A DNA stretch of 64,000 nt from Apricaphanius iberus. Its lineage: Eukaryota; Chordata; Actinopteri; Cyprinodontiformes; Aphaniidae. Of this stretch, positions 1-13,600 are shown piece after piece. How positions within the stretch are numbered: position 1 is the stretch's first letter; the number at the start of each line of letters is the position of its first letter. Location: NCBI GenBank assembly GCA_028564705.1, contig JAPXFQ010001964.1:558001-622000 (forward strand), written 5' to 3'. The notes beneath the pieces were generated by a model, which had not been told where the DNA came from, searched no databases, and saw nothing but the letters and a program-made list of their open reading frames with translations. Made by a program: the position numbers and the translations under genes.

Positions 1-1658
1 GTCGCAAATATAACGTCATTCAGCTAGAGCGACCTAGCACTAGCACCTAAAATACTAACCAAGAGCTTGTATAGCTCCTCCTCTATGCTGGCTCTCACTC
101 CACCAACTGCTTCACCCCCCAACATAGCTGCCACATTCCACATGGTCAGATTTATGGAGGTTTTCTCTGTGTTTAATGCTCCTTTCTTCGTCCTGGATGC
201 TACACACTCCATCTTCTGCAGTTGTAGCTCGCTAAACGTTTTTTACAAAACCATAGACTGTTAAAAAGAATAGACAGCGCCTCCTCACTCCTCCCCGTTT
301 ACCAGAATGACACACTTTCATGGGGGAATTCATGGAGGATTCACAGACTCCTCCTCCCCAGCTCTGACGAAGCATGTTCCTAAAAAAGGGCATAGAGGCG
401 GGATCTTCACTGTAGACTCTGCCCTCGCGGGGCGTGTATGGGCTTGTAGTTCGGTCGTAATCGCGCCCATTCTGCTCCCGCGTTGTTAGCTCTGATGCTA
501 AACTTGGCCAGCTAAGCTAAAGGCTAATAGCCCCATGCCTGACTGCTGCCGTATCTGCGCTCCTCCGACGGTTCTCCTATTTCTCAAACCTCAAAAGGTA
601 AGAACTAGTAACTTGAAATAATTATTAAAATGTAGTGTTACTATAATTAAATTCAAACGAAACAGCCTGTCAATCAAAGTCCGCCCCCTCATTAATTATG
701 CAAGATTTCAAAAAATTATCTTACGAAAACCAGCCTGGTTTCTATTTTTTTGACTAGCCCAGTGTTATATCAGGAGGAATATGTAGCCAGTAAAAAAAAA
801 AAAAAAAAGAAAGTTTAAAAATAACTGAAACCAAGAAAGAGTAGAGGCAATAATTCAAACCGATTGCTGGTGCAGAACAGATTATGTGGCCAAAAGGGGT
901 TTCCTCTTTCTATTATGATGGGTTGCTTAATACTGATCAGTCTGCTGTGTATAAAAGTAGATTGTAAGCCTCAACAGGACAGAGTATCGTATGATCTGGT
1001 CAAGATTGTATTATGCTCTCCTTGCTGGCAAGAAAAACCTCTTGAAGCTTCATTCTGAGTCCTGACTCTTCTATTAACTTGGTTTAAAAAAATAAATGAA
1101 ACTAAAAACTCAGACATGATTGGTTTTGTTTCACAGTATAGCCAGCAGAAGAGCCAAGGAATGTGTGTGATTGAAAGAGAGCCATTCATCTGTTTAAATA
1201 TGTACTGTTTGAATTTTATTCTTCAGTGGATTTCTGTAACATCGAACTGACCGCTCCTTGTCTCTTTGATGCAAGTAAAAACTTCATTTTATACACTCCT
1301 GGTTCTCCTTGTGGTGAGCTATTTTTGGCTAATATGGGAACCAGAGATTTTTTTGGTTTGATATATTTTGCTGCTTTAGACAGTTTCTTTTTATTTTCAC
1401 AGTTAATGTAGATTACAGAATTCATTTGTATCCTTTGTTTTACTAAATTAAATAATCCGAAAATTTACCTCAGTGATTAATAAGGAATGTAGGAATTGAT
1501 TATGTGAAATTATTTTGGATTTTTCGTTAAAATATGCAGAATATAAGAAATATACAGATGGGGAGGAAACATTTAATCTTTCATAATGGATTTATTTATG
1601 TGATAAATGACACGGATTAGTTTTATAACCTCAAAGTGCCTGTTATTATGGAGCCCCC
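1..1658. other. Intergenic or intergenic-repeat sequence, no gene seen
   Basis: No exon with conserved coding content on either strand. The first 700 bp resemble dispersed fish repeat sequence (short TA-rich blocks, a poly-A stretch at about 793-808). The rest is AT-rich and featureless to me. Confidence 0.4.
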
Positions 1659-2110
1659 CTAGTCCCACTTTGTAAAAAAAAATTATAACTATGTCATGGC
1701 CTCAAGATAGTAACTCGTGGCCTAAAGATACTATCTCTTGGTCTCAACATATTATCAGATAGTAACTCATGGCCTCAAGATAGTATCTTGTTGCCTGCTC
1801 TAACCACTCCGCTTTATGAAGCTCCATGTGCAGAGGCATCAGTCCTCGATGCGGCTATCCCATTTACGAATCCCGTCCTGGGTGACCTTTGCTGCATGTC
1901 TCTCCCCACTTCTTTCCCCTTTCAAAAAATCTTTCCACTGCCGAATAAAGGCCACGTTGGCCCAAAAAACATAAACCAAAAAAGAAAAGAAAAAAGATAC
2001 TATGTCGTGGCCTCAAGATAGTAACTCTTAGTTACTATCAATAGGCCAGGAGTTACTATCTTGAGGCCACGACATAGTTGAAATATTTTTTTTGACAAAG
2101 TGCAACTAAG
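1659..2110. mobile_element. Short inverted-repeat element (MITE-like)
   Basis: Outer arms 1659-1735 and 2049-2110 are inverted copies of each other: each contains CACTTTGT, an A-run, then AACTATGTC(A/G)TGGCCTC and AAGATAGTAACT. The phrase GCCTCAAGATAGTAACT recurs several times inside. The interior (about 1790-1960) is unrelated, more GC-rich and non-repetitive. No open frame resembles a transposase, so it is non-autonomous. Superfamily unknown. Confidence 0.6.
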
Positions 2111-3403
2111 GTTGCTCTGTATGTTTTAGTGTTATAATATGAAACCAGCTGAGAAGGGTGGTTCAATGTTCTTTATTGTTCTTGTTCAGCAAGTATCCAT
2201 GCACCACATCTACAATGATATATTCCACCAAGCTGCAGTGTCACAGAGTTTAATTATCAGGATAAATGTCCTTTATTTTTATACATGGGGGTCCGGGAGA
2301 CCCTTAGGTTTCAGCAGTAATCCAGAGAATGATGTGCAAATCCAAAAAAGAGGAGCTGAAGGGTGAGAGAACTGTTAATAAATGCACTGAAGTTTGGAAG
2401 TAAAGGCTTTTTTTTCTCTCTCAACACAGAACTTTATATAACAACCTGTTCAAATCCACTGGAAGGTGTTATGAATTTTACTTCTTTTAAGGAAAATGTC
2501 ATAATTATCCACCTCGTTCAAGTCTGAGCTGCTGGTAAATAATAAGAGTTTAATTGAAGGCTCATTTCTATCCATTTAGGGCCTATGGAGTTACTGCAGC
2601 TGGAAAGCAAAGAAAACAGACCTGAAAAGACAGTTCCTTTGAGCGGAGCTCGGTGATCATGGTGGAGGCCGATGCAGAGGTGTTAAGGCCTCAGAGGTGA
2701 CAGGCTGTGAGGTCCAGGGGCCGAGGTGCAGATGTGAAACATAACTACTGAAAGGTGCGCGCTATAAGCTGCAGCTCAGTGCCAGACAATTACACTCTAC
2801 ATCTTCAACCTGCAGGTAAAAATACAACATTTAGCTTATTCTCCCACCATCCCCTCTCCCTCTCTGGATGTGGGACGAGAACCAGTGGCGGAACCGAAGC
2901 TACAGACTACAGCAGGTTTATATGATGTTTCAGACTCAGGTAAACATCAGGAACACGTCTATCTAGTCCTGCCTGGAGACGCTAAACAGGGTTCAAACAC
3001 CAGTGGCTCTCTGATGTCGGATCTATTTACAACGCTTCATCAGAACTTCTGCAGCAGGAGACGGACCGATCACTGGATAGAAATTTACAACCCAAACATC
3101 CAAACCTTTACGTTTCATGTCATAAATATGTTGTAGTTAGATTATCGAGCAGGAAGAGGGCTTAGATTTTTCTGTTTCAGTGAGTTGGACTTGTCTGACG
3201 GTTCTGGGTTGTGGTTCGGTGACAGAGATGAAAGATCAGATGCTAAACTTTGTTTTTTGGTGGAGAGGATGAGTACTGTTGCAGCGAGAGGTGACAGTGA
3301 TTCTTGTAGCTCCTGAAAAGTCCCTAAAAGAGACAAAGAGAGTAAAATCCTTGATTAAAAGTTTATTTAAGGAGTTGTACACGTAGTAATCTCTGATGGA
3401 GGA
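2111..3403. other. Intergenic sequence, nothing recognised
   Basis: Moderate-complexity AT-rich DNA without conserved coding frames. A 2700-2800 bp portion is somewhat GC-richer, but no splice-flanked exon could be supported. Confidence 0.3.
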
Positions 3404-4900
3404 AGTGTTAATTTCGTTGACGAAATATTTACGCGTCTTTATTTTCGTCGCTAATATTTTTTTTCAGACAAAAACCAAGACAATTAAAAACCATTTACTA
3501 AATAAAGACAAAGACTAAATATATCGATATTTTAGTCAATGAATAAGAGACGAGACGAAAATCAACAATGACGAAAATTCAATCAGATGACGGAAAAGAT
3601 GCAAGGAACAGACAGAAGAACCAATCAACAAATGGAAGAGGCGGGATAAGCTGAGAAGAGCACCAATCAGTCGCCTTACTGTGACGTGAAGCTAAAAAAC
3701 TGTTTCAAGGAATTCCTGGGAAGACAACAGCTGTATACTTTATGATAAAAAATAGAAATTATTCAAGGCTGATAGAAAAAGAAGAAAGATTTATGGAGCC
3801 GTTTCACACACGATAACGACAAAAACAAAACCAAGAGCAAAAATACAGAGCAGGTTTTCATGGAGAGAGAACAACAATCTGAAGAGGCAGATAAACGTCA
3901 ATATTCTCTCAAAGGTAAATTCATTTAAACGTTTTGTTTTAATCAGATAAGGTTGAAAAATAGAGTTCATTAACATTGTTATCACAGTAAATATGACGAC
4001 CTGACAAGTGCTTGCTAGGCTGATAAAATAACCGCGTTACCTTTGTCACTTTTCTTAGAGCTGCATTTTGGAGAATTTATTTATTAAAGTTTAATATATC
4101 CTTAAAATTATGTGGTGTTCAGTACTATGATAAAATGGTAGTTCTCCATAACATTCGTTATTTTTCTTAAGTCCCTGCTTCCTCCCATATACCCCTACGA
4201 AATTCACACTGACTTTTTAGATCTGACAGATTTGTTTATCCAATAAAATTAAAATTTCGGCCGTGTTGACTGTCTATCAACCTGCATATGCACTGCACAA
4301 ACCTATGGAGATGAGGCCGTGCAGACAGGCTGCGCCGTCTTCCTATTTAAAGTCACCATAATGGCAGAGAGTTGTCATGGAGAAGTCACACCAAACTACT
4401 GCTAAATAGTTAGCCACTCCCTGACTACCCGGGGCTACATCAACTTCCAAAAGAAAAAATAATGGGAAGTACAGCAACGAACTCGAAAAATGTCTTAGAG
4501 ACGTTACGTAGATATCTGTACTCCCTCGATTTACATCAGAGATGCTTTTAAACATGAAGATATGCTACCATTAAATCTTAAAAGGCTTCAAACCAACGCA
4601 GCTTTGGACACATTTCTGCTGAACAGGTAACCCCTCCTTTCCACCGGACACGTCAGCAGCACGTAAAAGCAGCAGCACGTCATACGCAGCTGATAGTCAC
4701 CGCTTTAGTCAATAGAACCCTTTCCACTGGAGGCGAAAGTAGCACGAGTTTGCCTTGTTACAGGGGCGTTATGTTGCAGCACTTTTCTAAATTTTCTAAA
4801 TATAGACTATTTTCTACATGGTACACTGCTGAAACGTATACATTTTGACATTTAGGATTGGGGAAGACAGGAAATCACGCATTCCGGAATTTTCACTACC

Positions 4901-4905
<5 letters not shown>

Positions 4906-4979
<74 letters not shown>
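4906..4979. repeat. (TA)n microsatellite
   Basis: About 74 bp of almost pure TA dinucleotides with one interrupting AAA. Confidence 0.95.
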
Positions 4980-4981
<2 letters not shown>

Positions 4982-6235
4982 GGATGTGTCTGTTCTGCAC
5001 ATTTTGTTATTTTGTAATTACACTATTTATTTCTATAATTTGTGAGATGTGTATTTTTCATAATTTAGATATATTTATTCTTAGCTGTGTGCTATATGTG
5101 ATCAGGTGTGGTTGACATAGTTTGGGCCATGGCAGGCTGGGCGAAATAAGCTAAGATTAATATCAAGGTATATATTTAGCATTTCATGTCAATAACAATA
5201 AGTGAACGATAAAAATTACCACATCATCGACAACCCTGAGTCCCAACCCCCCCTCCCGTTTTTGCAGTATGTGTCCGGTAGTGGCCAGTTTTACTTAATG
5301 TTCTTTAAAATGTGATGGGCTCTTGCTACTGAATTGAATTTTAATTCAGTGTTTGATTCCCACTTTTTTCTGTATTTCTTAGAGTCCAGTTTAAACTCAG
5401 AAGTGATCACACAGACCAGGGGTCTCATTTATAAACGTTGCGTACGCACAAAACGGGGCCTGAAACTGGGTACGCCACTTTCAAAGCAAAAGTTGTGATT
5501 TATAAAAAACAGACTTGACAGGAAAATGTGCACACAGGTACGCCAACTCTGACCCGTGCGTACGGACATTTTGGAGACATGGGGGAATCAACGACGCAGT
5601 TGGTGAGGTGGTGAACTGCAGCCAGACTGCATATTACTCCTCTCACGCATGTCATTTCACCTCACACCAAACATTAATTATGGATTCATGTTATTATAAA
5701 CATCCAAACCAGCAATGATATCTATATTGTAGCTTTGCAGTGAGCTATAGCTCTTCTAAAAACATTTTTCAATATTAAAATAGATACATAAAATTTATCT
5801 CAAAACCTTAAACTCAGATAAAAGGGCCGGGACTGTGTGCCAATTAATGAATTGAATCATCTGCCGTCCCTGAGCGCAGTAATGCCTGCAGTCTTGGATG
5901 GGATCATTAAAATGAGCAGGCAATACATCACGTTTTCACTAATGCTACTGTGGGGGAGCAGGCCGAAATTAAGATGCAATTTGCAGCAATGGGTGAGGAC
6001 GTCATGGCGACTGAGTGAAATCATTTAGTCATTTTAGTGTGCATTCATTTATTTTACATAGGAGCACAGTGGGGAAGAGTCGGCACAACAACTCAGCGGG
6101 GTTAACATTTGCTCCGCCTGAGTGCCTGAGCAGGACCTGGCTGGACGGGTGGAGCTGTTGTGTTAGAAACGCTCTGGTTACTGCAGTAACAAATATGTTA
6201 GAATCTAAGTATCCAATAACACCATAAAAAGTCAC

Positions 6236-6241
6236 TTTATT
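6236..6241 (-). terminator. Candidate poly(A) signal for map7d2
   Basis: AATAAA on the minus strand, about 400 nt after the stop codon. It falls inside the repeat-derived segment 3404-6620. Other AATAAA hexamers lie further on (near 6049), so the true site is uncertain. Confidence 0.25.
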
Positions 6242-6644
6242 TGTCACTAGTCGCATTTTTCTGAAAAACAGTCGGTAGACGAGTTGTTGTGTTAGCAGCA
6301 CTTTCCCTCTTTGACACATTACTGTGCGTAGTCATGTGACTGAAGGCAACACTAATTTCTTAAAGGGGCAGGAGCACCGCTAAACTAAAACACATCTTTT
6401 AATTTGGTTTTACATTCCAAATTTACCGGCACGGGCAAAATTACGTCGGTAACAGTCATACATTTCGGTATCGGTAAATTTTCGGTATGCCGCCCAGCCC
6501 TAGGCCATGTGTAAAATTACACTTCAAAGTAGATATGTTTGCCACAAGTAGATTTTAGTCGACTAAAATTAGACTATAAAGACTAAAACTAGATAAAAAT
6601 TGTTTGTCAAAATTAACACTAGAGAGAGGTTCTGGACCTTGTAG

Positions 6645-6912
6645 TCAGACGTCCAGCTTGCTCGGCCCGACGCTGTGGATGAGCTGCGAGGACTCGGCAG
6701 CGGCGCTGTACCCCTGGATCAGCAGGTTCTTGTTGAGGTCGCCCACCCCGCTGCCGGCCTGCAGCTTGGGGTAGGGGGGTGTGTCGGCACCCTGCCGCTG
6801 GCCCCGCCCTGGCCCGTCCAGGTCCATCAGGTGGTCGGCGGGGTAAACGTAGGGTCCCTCGGCGACCGGCGAGAAGTCTTGAGCGCTCGCCTGCTCATCC
6901 CTGGAGACCGGG
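6645..6912 (-). CDS. map7d2: map7d2 exon 16 (C-terminal tail and stop)
   Basis: 268 nt from a phase-2 acceptor (TGTCTCCATCAG) to TGA. Completes MDVS and continues [19 protein letters not shown], matching the MAP7D2 PVSKEELISIPEFSPVSE block. It then runs through a Gly/Pro-rich stretch to [10 protein letters not shown], with C terminus GPSKLDV. A mobile-element end lies only 24 bp beyond the stop (see 3404-6620), so the 3' UTR is largely repeat-derived. Confidence 0.9.
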
Positions 6913-7605
6913 CTGATGGAGACAGACGGAGAACTTACAGGAACGACGACAACAGAGAGACACAACGTTTGGATCAGTCAGCAGGTCGCGTCAGTCGCTA
7001 AACAGTCCTTCAAACTGTGTACACAGGAAAAAAAGTCTCTCTCCCCAACTATTTGTCACATTGAAACTAAAAGCGTCAGGTCAGGGTGTTTTACTTTTAC
7101 TGGGGTTTAATCAAAATATATATGTATTTATATAGAGAAAAACCCCAAACAAGTTTGGCATTGATATACTTACCACAGCTGATCATTAGTACCTTTAAAA
7201 CTCATATAGCTGCCTATTTTAATGGTTACAACACTAAATATAACTTTATACACATTAATGAACACAGTGGGAACAGGCGTAGCGCTACAGCAGAAGCTAA
7301 CATCTACAGTCTCCCTTATCTCTGCTCTGAGAGAGCGAGACTGAAGCTTTTGCTCCTGGCCAACACTGGATGAAGAGCAGCGATTGGTTCTGACCGGAGC
7401 AGCGTGGGGAAAATTTTCGAGGAAGCCAAGTGAGGCACAACCTCTAAGCTGTGTGTTATACGGGCTGGGGGTAGAACATCGTACATTAAACTTATATGTT
7501 GCTATTTCAAGTAGTGGGATGAACAATTAGAGCGCCCGGCTTCATTTTAACGGGACTTGCGCTCTGTGTGAGATACACAAATGGTTTTCACTGCCCCTTA
7601 TCGTT

Positions 7606-7639
<34 letters not shown>

Positions 7640-10600
7640 ATATAAATGAACATTATACATCAACACAACAACCCAGTACCAGTGGCTATGAACAGCACAC
7701 CTGACGTGTATTCAGACAGCCCGGCACGTGGTGCTCATTTTCTCCACATAAACAACAACAGTAAACAACAACTTCACATGCTCCTTAATCAAAGCACGCA
7801 AGACAAAGCAAGAACTAACATCACATAAAAAAATTTAAAAAAACATTGCTATATGAGCAGTTCAAAGACGCTTAAGCTGCGCACAAGGGAAAAAGCGTTT
7901 TGCTCACCCTACTTGAAGAGGAAGGCCATTCTTCTGTCTTTCATAGTGGCAAAGTGATCAATGGGATTGTTCAGGGAGCAGGAATCTTTGTCAAGAAGGA
8001 GACAAGGCCAGCAAAACAGCCACTGAAGAATGGCGCTACCAGCTAGCCACAACGGTAAGGACGTAATTCTTCTCAATGAAAGTCCGAAACCCTTTCTTTC
8101 TTTCTCTCAGTACAGCGTGCTAGTTTTGGCATTGGCCTGCCATCTGATTTAATTCGGAGTTGCTGCTGTAGAGGCAGTTAGGTAAAAGTATTTTTTAATA
8201 AATACTCCATAATTATGATTAATATTTTAACTAGCTTACCAAGATATCAACACAAATCTTCCATTATTTCATTCATTGACGTTGAAGATAACATACTGTG
8301 ATGTCTTGGCCTGATGCCAACAAGTTCATGGCTTCCCTTGACACTGTCCTGACCAATCAAAGAGATGTCAGTGTAGTGGCAATAGTCTAATCTGATTGGC
8401 TTCTATCAAGAAGCCAACTCAGCTTTGCCTCCTCACAGACAACGGAGTGCAGTACCAGGTTTTCAACACTCATTTACCACATTACATTTATAGGGGCGCT
8501 GTTTCACACATAATAAAATACTCAATAATAAATAAAGAGTGACGAGGAGGAGACAACAGAAGGATTAACTGTTAAAAAGTGTTTATAAAATGATAGTTAT
8601 ATTCTGAAAAAAAGTGAGGAAGCCTAGCTTCCCTTGCTTTCCGCAAGAAAACGCCACTAGACCAGAGTTGTAATTTTTGGGTTTGAGGCCTTTTAGTAAC
8701 ACTAGGAAACCAAGAAATGGAAATGAGTAATACTAGTATTAATGAGTTACTTCTGGTCACTTCTGAAAAGAGTGTTAATTTTTGGGTTTGAGGCTTTTTA
8801 GTGACACTAGGCTACTAAGAAAAGAAATGAGTAATAACAGTATTAATGAGGACGATTTATAATTTAGATATAAATGTGGACATTGTATATTATGCGTAGT
8901 GCTGTATTGAAAAAAAATAGAAAAAGCAAAATAAAAAAAGACTCTCATAAAAACTCATAAAAATCTATATTTTTAATACAACTGAGCCATGTCAATATTG
9001 AAATGTAACAGATTGGATTGGATTTTGACAATTGATACTAACTCTTGAGAATTGGAATCAAATTGATTCTTGAAATCAATACCCAGCTCTAATTCTGTGC
9101 ATGTATTGTTATTATGCAACTCTCAGTCAAAGGATTACTAAAGATTACAAATAACATATAACTAATGATGAATAAATAATCAATTAAATAAGTTTATACC
9201 ACAAGATAGTATTTCTTCATAATGAAACAGAAGTTAAAAGCTTCCAAGACAGTACAGTGCAAGGGATGTTTCAGTATTAAGCTTTACTTTAAGCCCTGCA
9301 GGATAAAAACCAATGGCTGTTCAAAAATGTTTGCTAAAATTCAATTAAATAAAACCTAATTGCATATTCCAAAAAAAGGAGCTAGGAGTTTATGTGACAG
9401 TGCAGCAGTGGAACTGTGGCATTCAAAAGACTGCAATTATGAAAAACCATATATTTTGACTAAGTTTTGTTTGAGAAATAGCAGCATCAATTAAATAATC
9501 AACTTACTGAAATAAGAAATTCTGCTTGATTTGTAAAGTATCTGGTGTATCTAATTTGCATCATAGCTAAATTTACACAAGCGGCAGTTGCTATGTTTTA
9601 TAATATCTAAATAATTTAACATCCGATTGACAGTAAAAACAGAAATTGAATTTTTTTTGGTAAAGTTTGGTGTTAATTTAGGCTTTACATAGTTTAGTTG
9701 CAGAAACTATGCATTTCTAAGCTCAAAAAGACCTGTTCTACACAAGGCACATCCTGGGAATCAAATTAATTCACCTTAAAAGGTGGTAGTTAAGTAGATG
9801 GCTTACAGACGTGAAAAGAAACATCCTCTTGGTGGATTTACCTGACGTCCATGGACTGGACTCCATCAGAAAGCTCGTCCACAAAGCTCTTGTTCTCCAG
9901 GGGACCCAGCATGATTACGGGGGCCTCCGCTTGAGTGTCCTCCTCCGAGGCACCGACAGCTTCCGCTTTAACCTCAGAGGCTGTAAAAACGGAGAATAAA
10001 TATTCGGCTTTTATATTTATTAATCTGAGGGCCTGTTCCTGTAGCCTTTTTTTAGGAATAACAACACGACAGAAATAGTGAACAACAGAGAAAGGAGGTG
10101 GAAAATCCCTGAAGGAGAACTTTAATTGATAAAACTAATTATTTCTAGAGAGAATTCATTTGCAGCTGACCGTGTGAAACTGCGGGGATCATCATTTCCT
10201 CCAGGAACACCTAGATAGGGTCAGGAAGTTCAACCAACCAACACTGCATTACTGCTGCTGTTACTTCTATCTACCACTACACTGCTAAGTCACACTGTGA
10301 CTTAACATAACAAAATATAACAGAGAAGCAGCTCTGTTTAAAGTCTGAACATGCATCAAATGATGCAACGGAAGCAAAACTAAACAGATTCCATCTCGAC
10401 AACTGATAAACTGTAGAGAAATATACCATGAAATTAATCATAGGAGTGATGCCCGGCTGCCTCATTTAGCTTCGTCATCATTTCTGTTTCAATCATTTCG
10501 TATCTGACCTTTTTTTGACTTTACAGGATGTTTTGTACCAAGTATAAGTTGGTTCATCCTGTCCAGGGGGAAATCTCTACCTGCTTCAACAGTCAGCGAA

Positions 10601-13600
10601 TGATTTAGTGTTTTCTTTCTTTAATCCACTCATAACATGTTGTCAGGAGTCGTTTGTGTAACTCTGATAAATACTATCTACCAGCAGGAGGTCACCCACA
10701 GTTAGGGATTTTCTATATTAGCTTTTTTTCTTTTAAAGCGATATAGTATGAAGCTTTGTTTCTGATAACGATATAAACCAAGCCGTGTATTTTAACATTC
10801 AAGGTCGGCTCAGAATCAACTGGATGGTACTGCTTTTTTTTGCAAACAAACCCGTAAAATATCTCAAACCCGTCACCTTGGATCTGTCGTGATTTGAAAT
10901 TCTGAGTGAGAGGAGAAGCAGCTGAAGAGTTTGACATATAATATGTGCATGGTAAAAAGTAAGGTAAAAAGTTGTCATTAAAAAAAGCAGAATCTGACAC
11001 AGATAATTTCCGATTTGGGATCCACCAGTACTGAAACTGGTATCGGGCCGATACCTTTCTAATGTACTCATACTCTTTAAATTTAAAACGTGGAAATTGC
11101 AGTAATTTCCCAGAAAATGTTTATTTTTTACCTTGAAATTGTAGGTTTGTGTTCATTTTAATTTGCATTTTATTTTTTAACTAACTCACCCTTATTTGCT
11201 GTGACAAGCAGAGAAGGATATAAAACCTGTCTTCCAATTCATTGCACTTTTTGTGCTGTAAAAGTATCGGCAAGTACTTAGACAAAATATCCGTGTGGTA
11301 ACGGTTTGGTAAAGAGTGTCATCATTTCACCCCTATTTCCACGGCCGGCCCAAAGTCTTATGGGGCCTTAATCAGATTATAACTCAGGGGCGCCCCCTTT
11401 CCTTTAAGACCACTACCCACAATAACAGCTTACTGAATATTATCTGAGACAATCTGAAGCTCAAACAAAATGGATTTTTTTACATTTAATTTTTATTTAA
11501 TTCAGACTTTTAAATATAATTAACATGTTTTTAGTTTAGTTAAAAGGTAAGGTATGTACATTATTATTCCTTTAAATGTATTTAATTAAAAATATGTTTC
11601 CAACATCTTTTAATTTTTTATAAATAAACATAGAAATTTAATTAAAAAAACTATTAATAATATAATTAGTTACGGAGTAAGTTGCCTAGTTGCTACGCAA
11701 AAATGTATGCAATTGCTGTTTTTTAAATAACCTACACTGAAACAAAACGAAATCTAGTTGAGTAATATTCACATTTTCATAAATTTTAATATATTTAGTC
11801 TCTGTTCAATTTCAGCATTCATGTGGGGCCTGAATGGGTTTAGGGGGCCCTAAGCAACCGATTAGTTCACCCATGCTTTGGGCCGGTTCTGTCCGACATA
11901 ACATTTAAAGCCAATATCGACCGATAAAATCAGACATCCCTACTCAGTGATATTAATGTTGGATCTGAGGATAATATGTGTCTTATTAGGTTCAAAATAT
12001 GCAACTACTAGGGAGCTGTATCGGCAAGAATCCTGATGCGATTTGTATTGTGTAGTGGGACGATATAATATATTGTAATACTATGAGTAAGACTATGTTG
12101 GTGCTCATAAATGTATAATTAACAGCACTTGAACAAAGAAGACTCACACCACTCTAGTTCCAGAGATGCTGGATGCTGGATAATCAAAACTTACGACCAT
12201 GTTCACTGTTCGGCCATAATCTCAACTCTCCTCCACTCTACTCCCAGACAACAGTTTTTACAGAGTTCTTCGGGTTCCATGACGTCAGTCTTTTGGGAAG
12301 AGAAACACCTGTTTTCCGGGAATTTCCAAAGAACACTCTTATCAAGTCAGAACATCAGCCAGGCCCATTACTGTGGGTCAGACTGACCTGGGATTTAAGC
12401 CCAGCGTTTTGCAAAACCTTAAGTTCTTCCAAACAATGGCCTGGAAAGCAGCAAATTCTCAGGTTCACATTGTTTGAAGGCCAAGTTTTACATGGGAGAG
12501 ATTAATTAAGGCATTGGCTTCATTCTACATAAATGTGTTAACTCAATACAGTCTGGGCCATCAGTGACAAGCATTTTTTACCCACAACCACTATATATTG
12601 TGATTTTTAAATCCTTAATAGTAGAAAAACTGTCCAAGAATTCTAAAGACTCCAACCTGTTTCATCCATAAAACATCCAGTTTTATTACTAGATCTAGTT
12701 GATCAACTGGAACAAAGAAGGTGAAAACAGCCACAAACTAGCGGTCACACTTTTAATTTTACTACAAAAATTAATGTTTCAAATTCTAAAAAATGTATTC
12801 AAAATAAAATCCATACATTGCTATTGAATATCGCTACAATATTGTGACATAAAACATCCCTCTATATCGGTGTATCGATATTTTCTTACATCCCAAGTAA
12901 CAATAACTGAAAATCAACTGATGCACAGGGAGGAAATGGAGGGTTAGACGGTGTTACAGATTCAGCAATGTTTCTGTAAGCAACAGGGATCAGAAGGGGT
13001 GAGTTTAAAGTTTACCCAAGGCCGCAGACGGAGCATCCACTTCGCTCTTCCTCGTCCTCTTCATTATCTCCTCGATTCTCTGGGAAAGAAATTCAGCACA
13101 ACAAAACCGGTGAAACCAGGGGAGTAAATTAAAGAAGGAAGCATAGAAATAAATAAAGACCACAGAAACTGTTTTTTGTGCCCCATTTCCACTAGGGCCA
13201 GTACGGTACAGAATGGAACGGGTCAGTACGGTTGGAACAGGTGGGTTGTGTTCCCATTACCATCTCAAAAGAATTGTAGTGGGCGAGGACGTGGGTGGGA
13301 TTACATTTTTGGAAAACAGAGATCTTTTTTTAACCATTGTACTAGTTGGATTTCCATAGATCAGAGTGATGTCATTCTAGCCATCTTGTTTTACAAGGAT
13401 ACTTTTGCAGCTTGTTATTAGTTGGATATTAAATTCAAGTCAGCTTCAGGACAGGGTGATTGCAATAAAAGCAGGTTTTAGAAAATATTTTTTATCACTT
13501 GCAATTTCTTCTCACGAAAAGAAAAATTAGGTAGGAAAAAAATGATTAAAATCTGAAATCAGATTTGGTAGGAAAAAAATCGGATATTTAATTTTTAAGC

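Larger units (their letters stand above)
3404..6620. mobile_element. Inverted-terminal-repeat segment abutting map7d2 3' end
   Basis: Left end AGTGTTAATTTCGTTGACGA and the reverse complement of the right end, AGTGTTAATTTTGACAAACA, share the first 11 bases and then a similar TTTTAGTC/GACTAAAA-rich zone. The 3.2 kb between them is composite, with a long TA microsatellite (4906-4979) and a Harbinger-like end at about 5417-5540 (TTTATAAACG, TGCGTACGCA). Target duplications are not clear, so the two ends may belong to a decayed hAT-like element or to two separate fragments. Confidence 0.45.
9981..13015. other. map7d2 intron 14, stacked repeat remnants
   Basis: 3 kb. Holds two inverted-repeat elements listed separately (11345-11886 and 12009-12893) and another fragment at about 10990-11345 with TATCGGGCCGATAC-type hAT-end sequence. 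No coding sequence seen. Confidence 0.5.

Noticed and set aside
6675..7001. 108-codon plus-strand frame
   Set aside because: Antisense of the last map7d2 exon.
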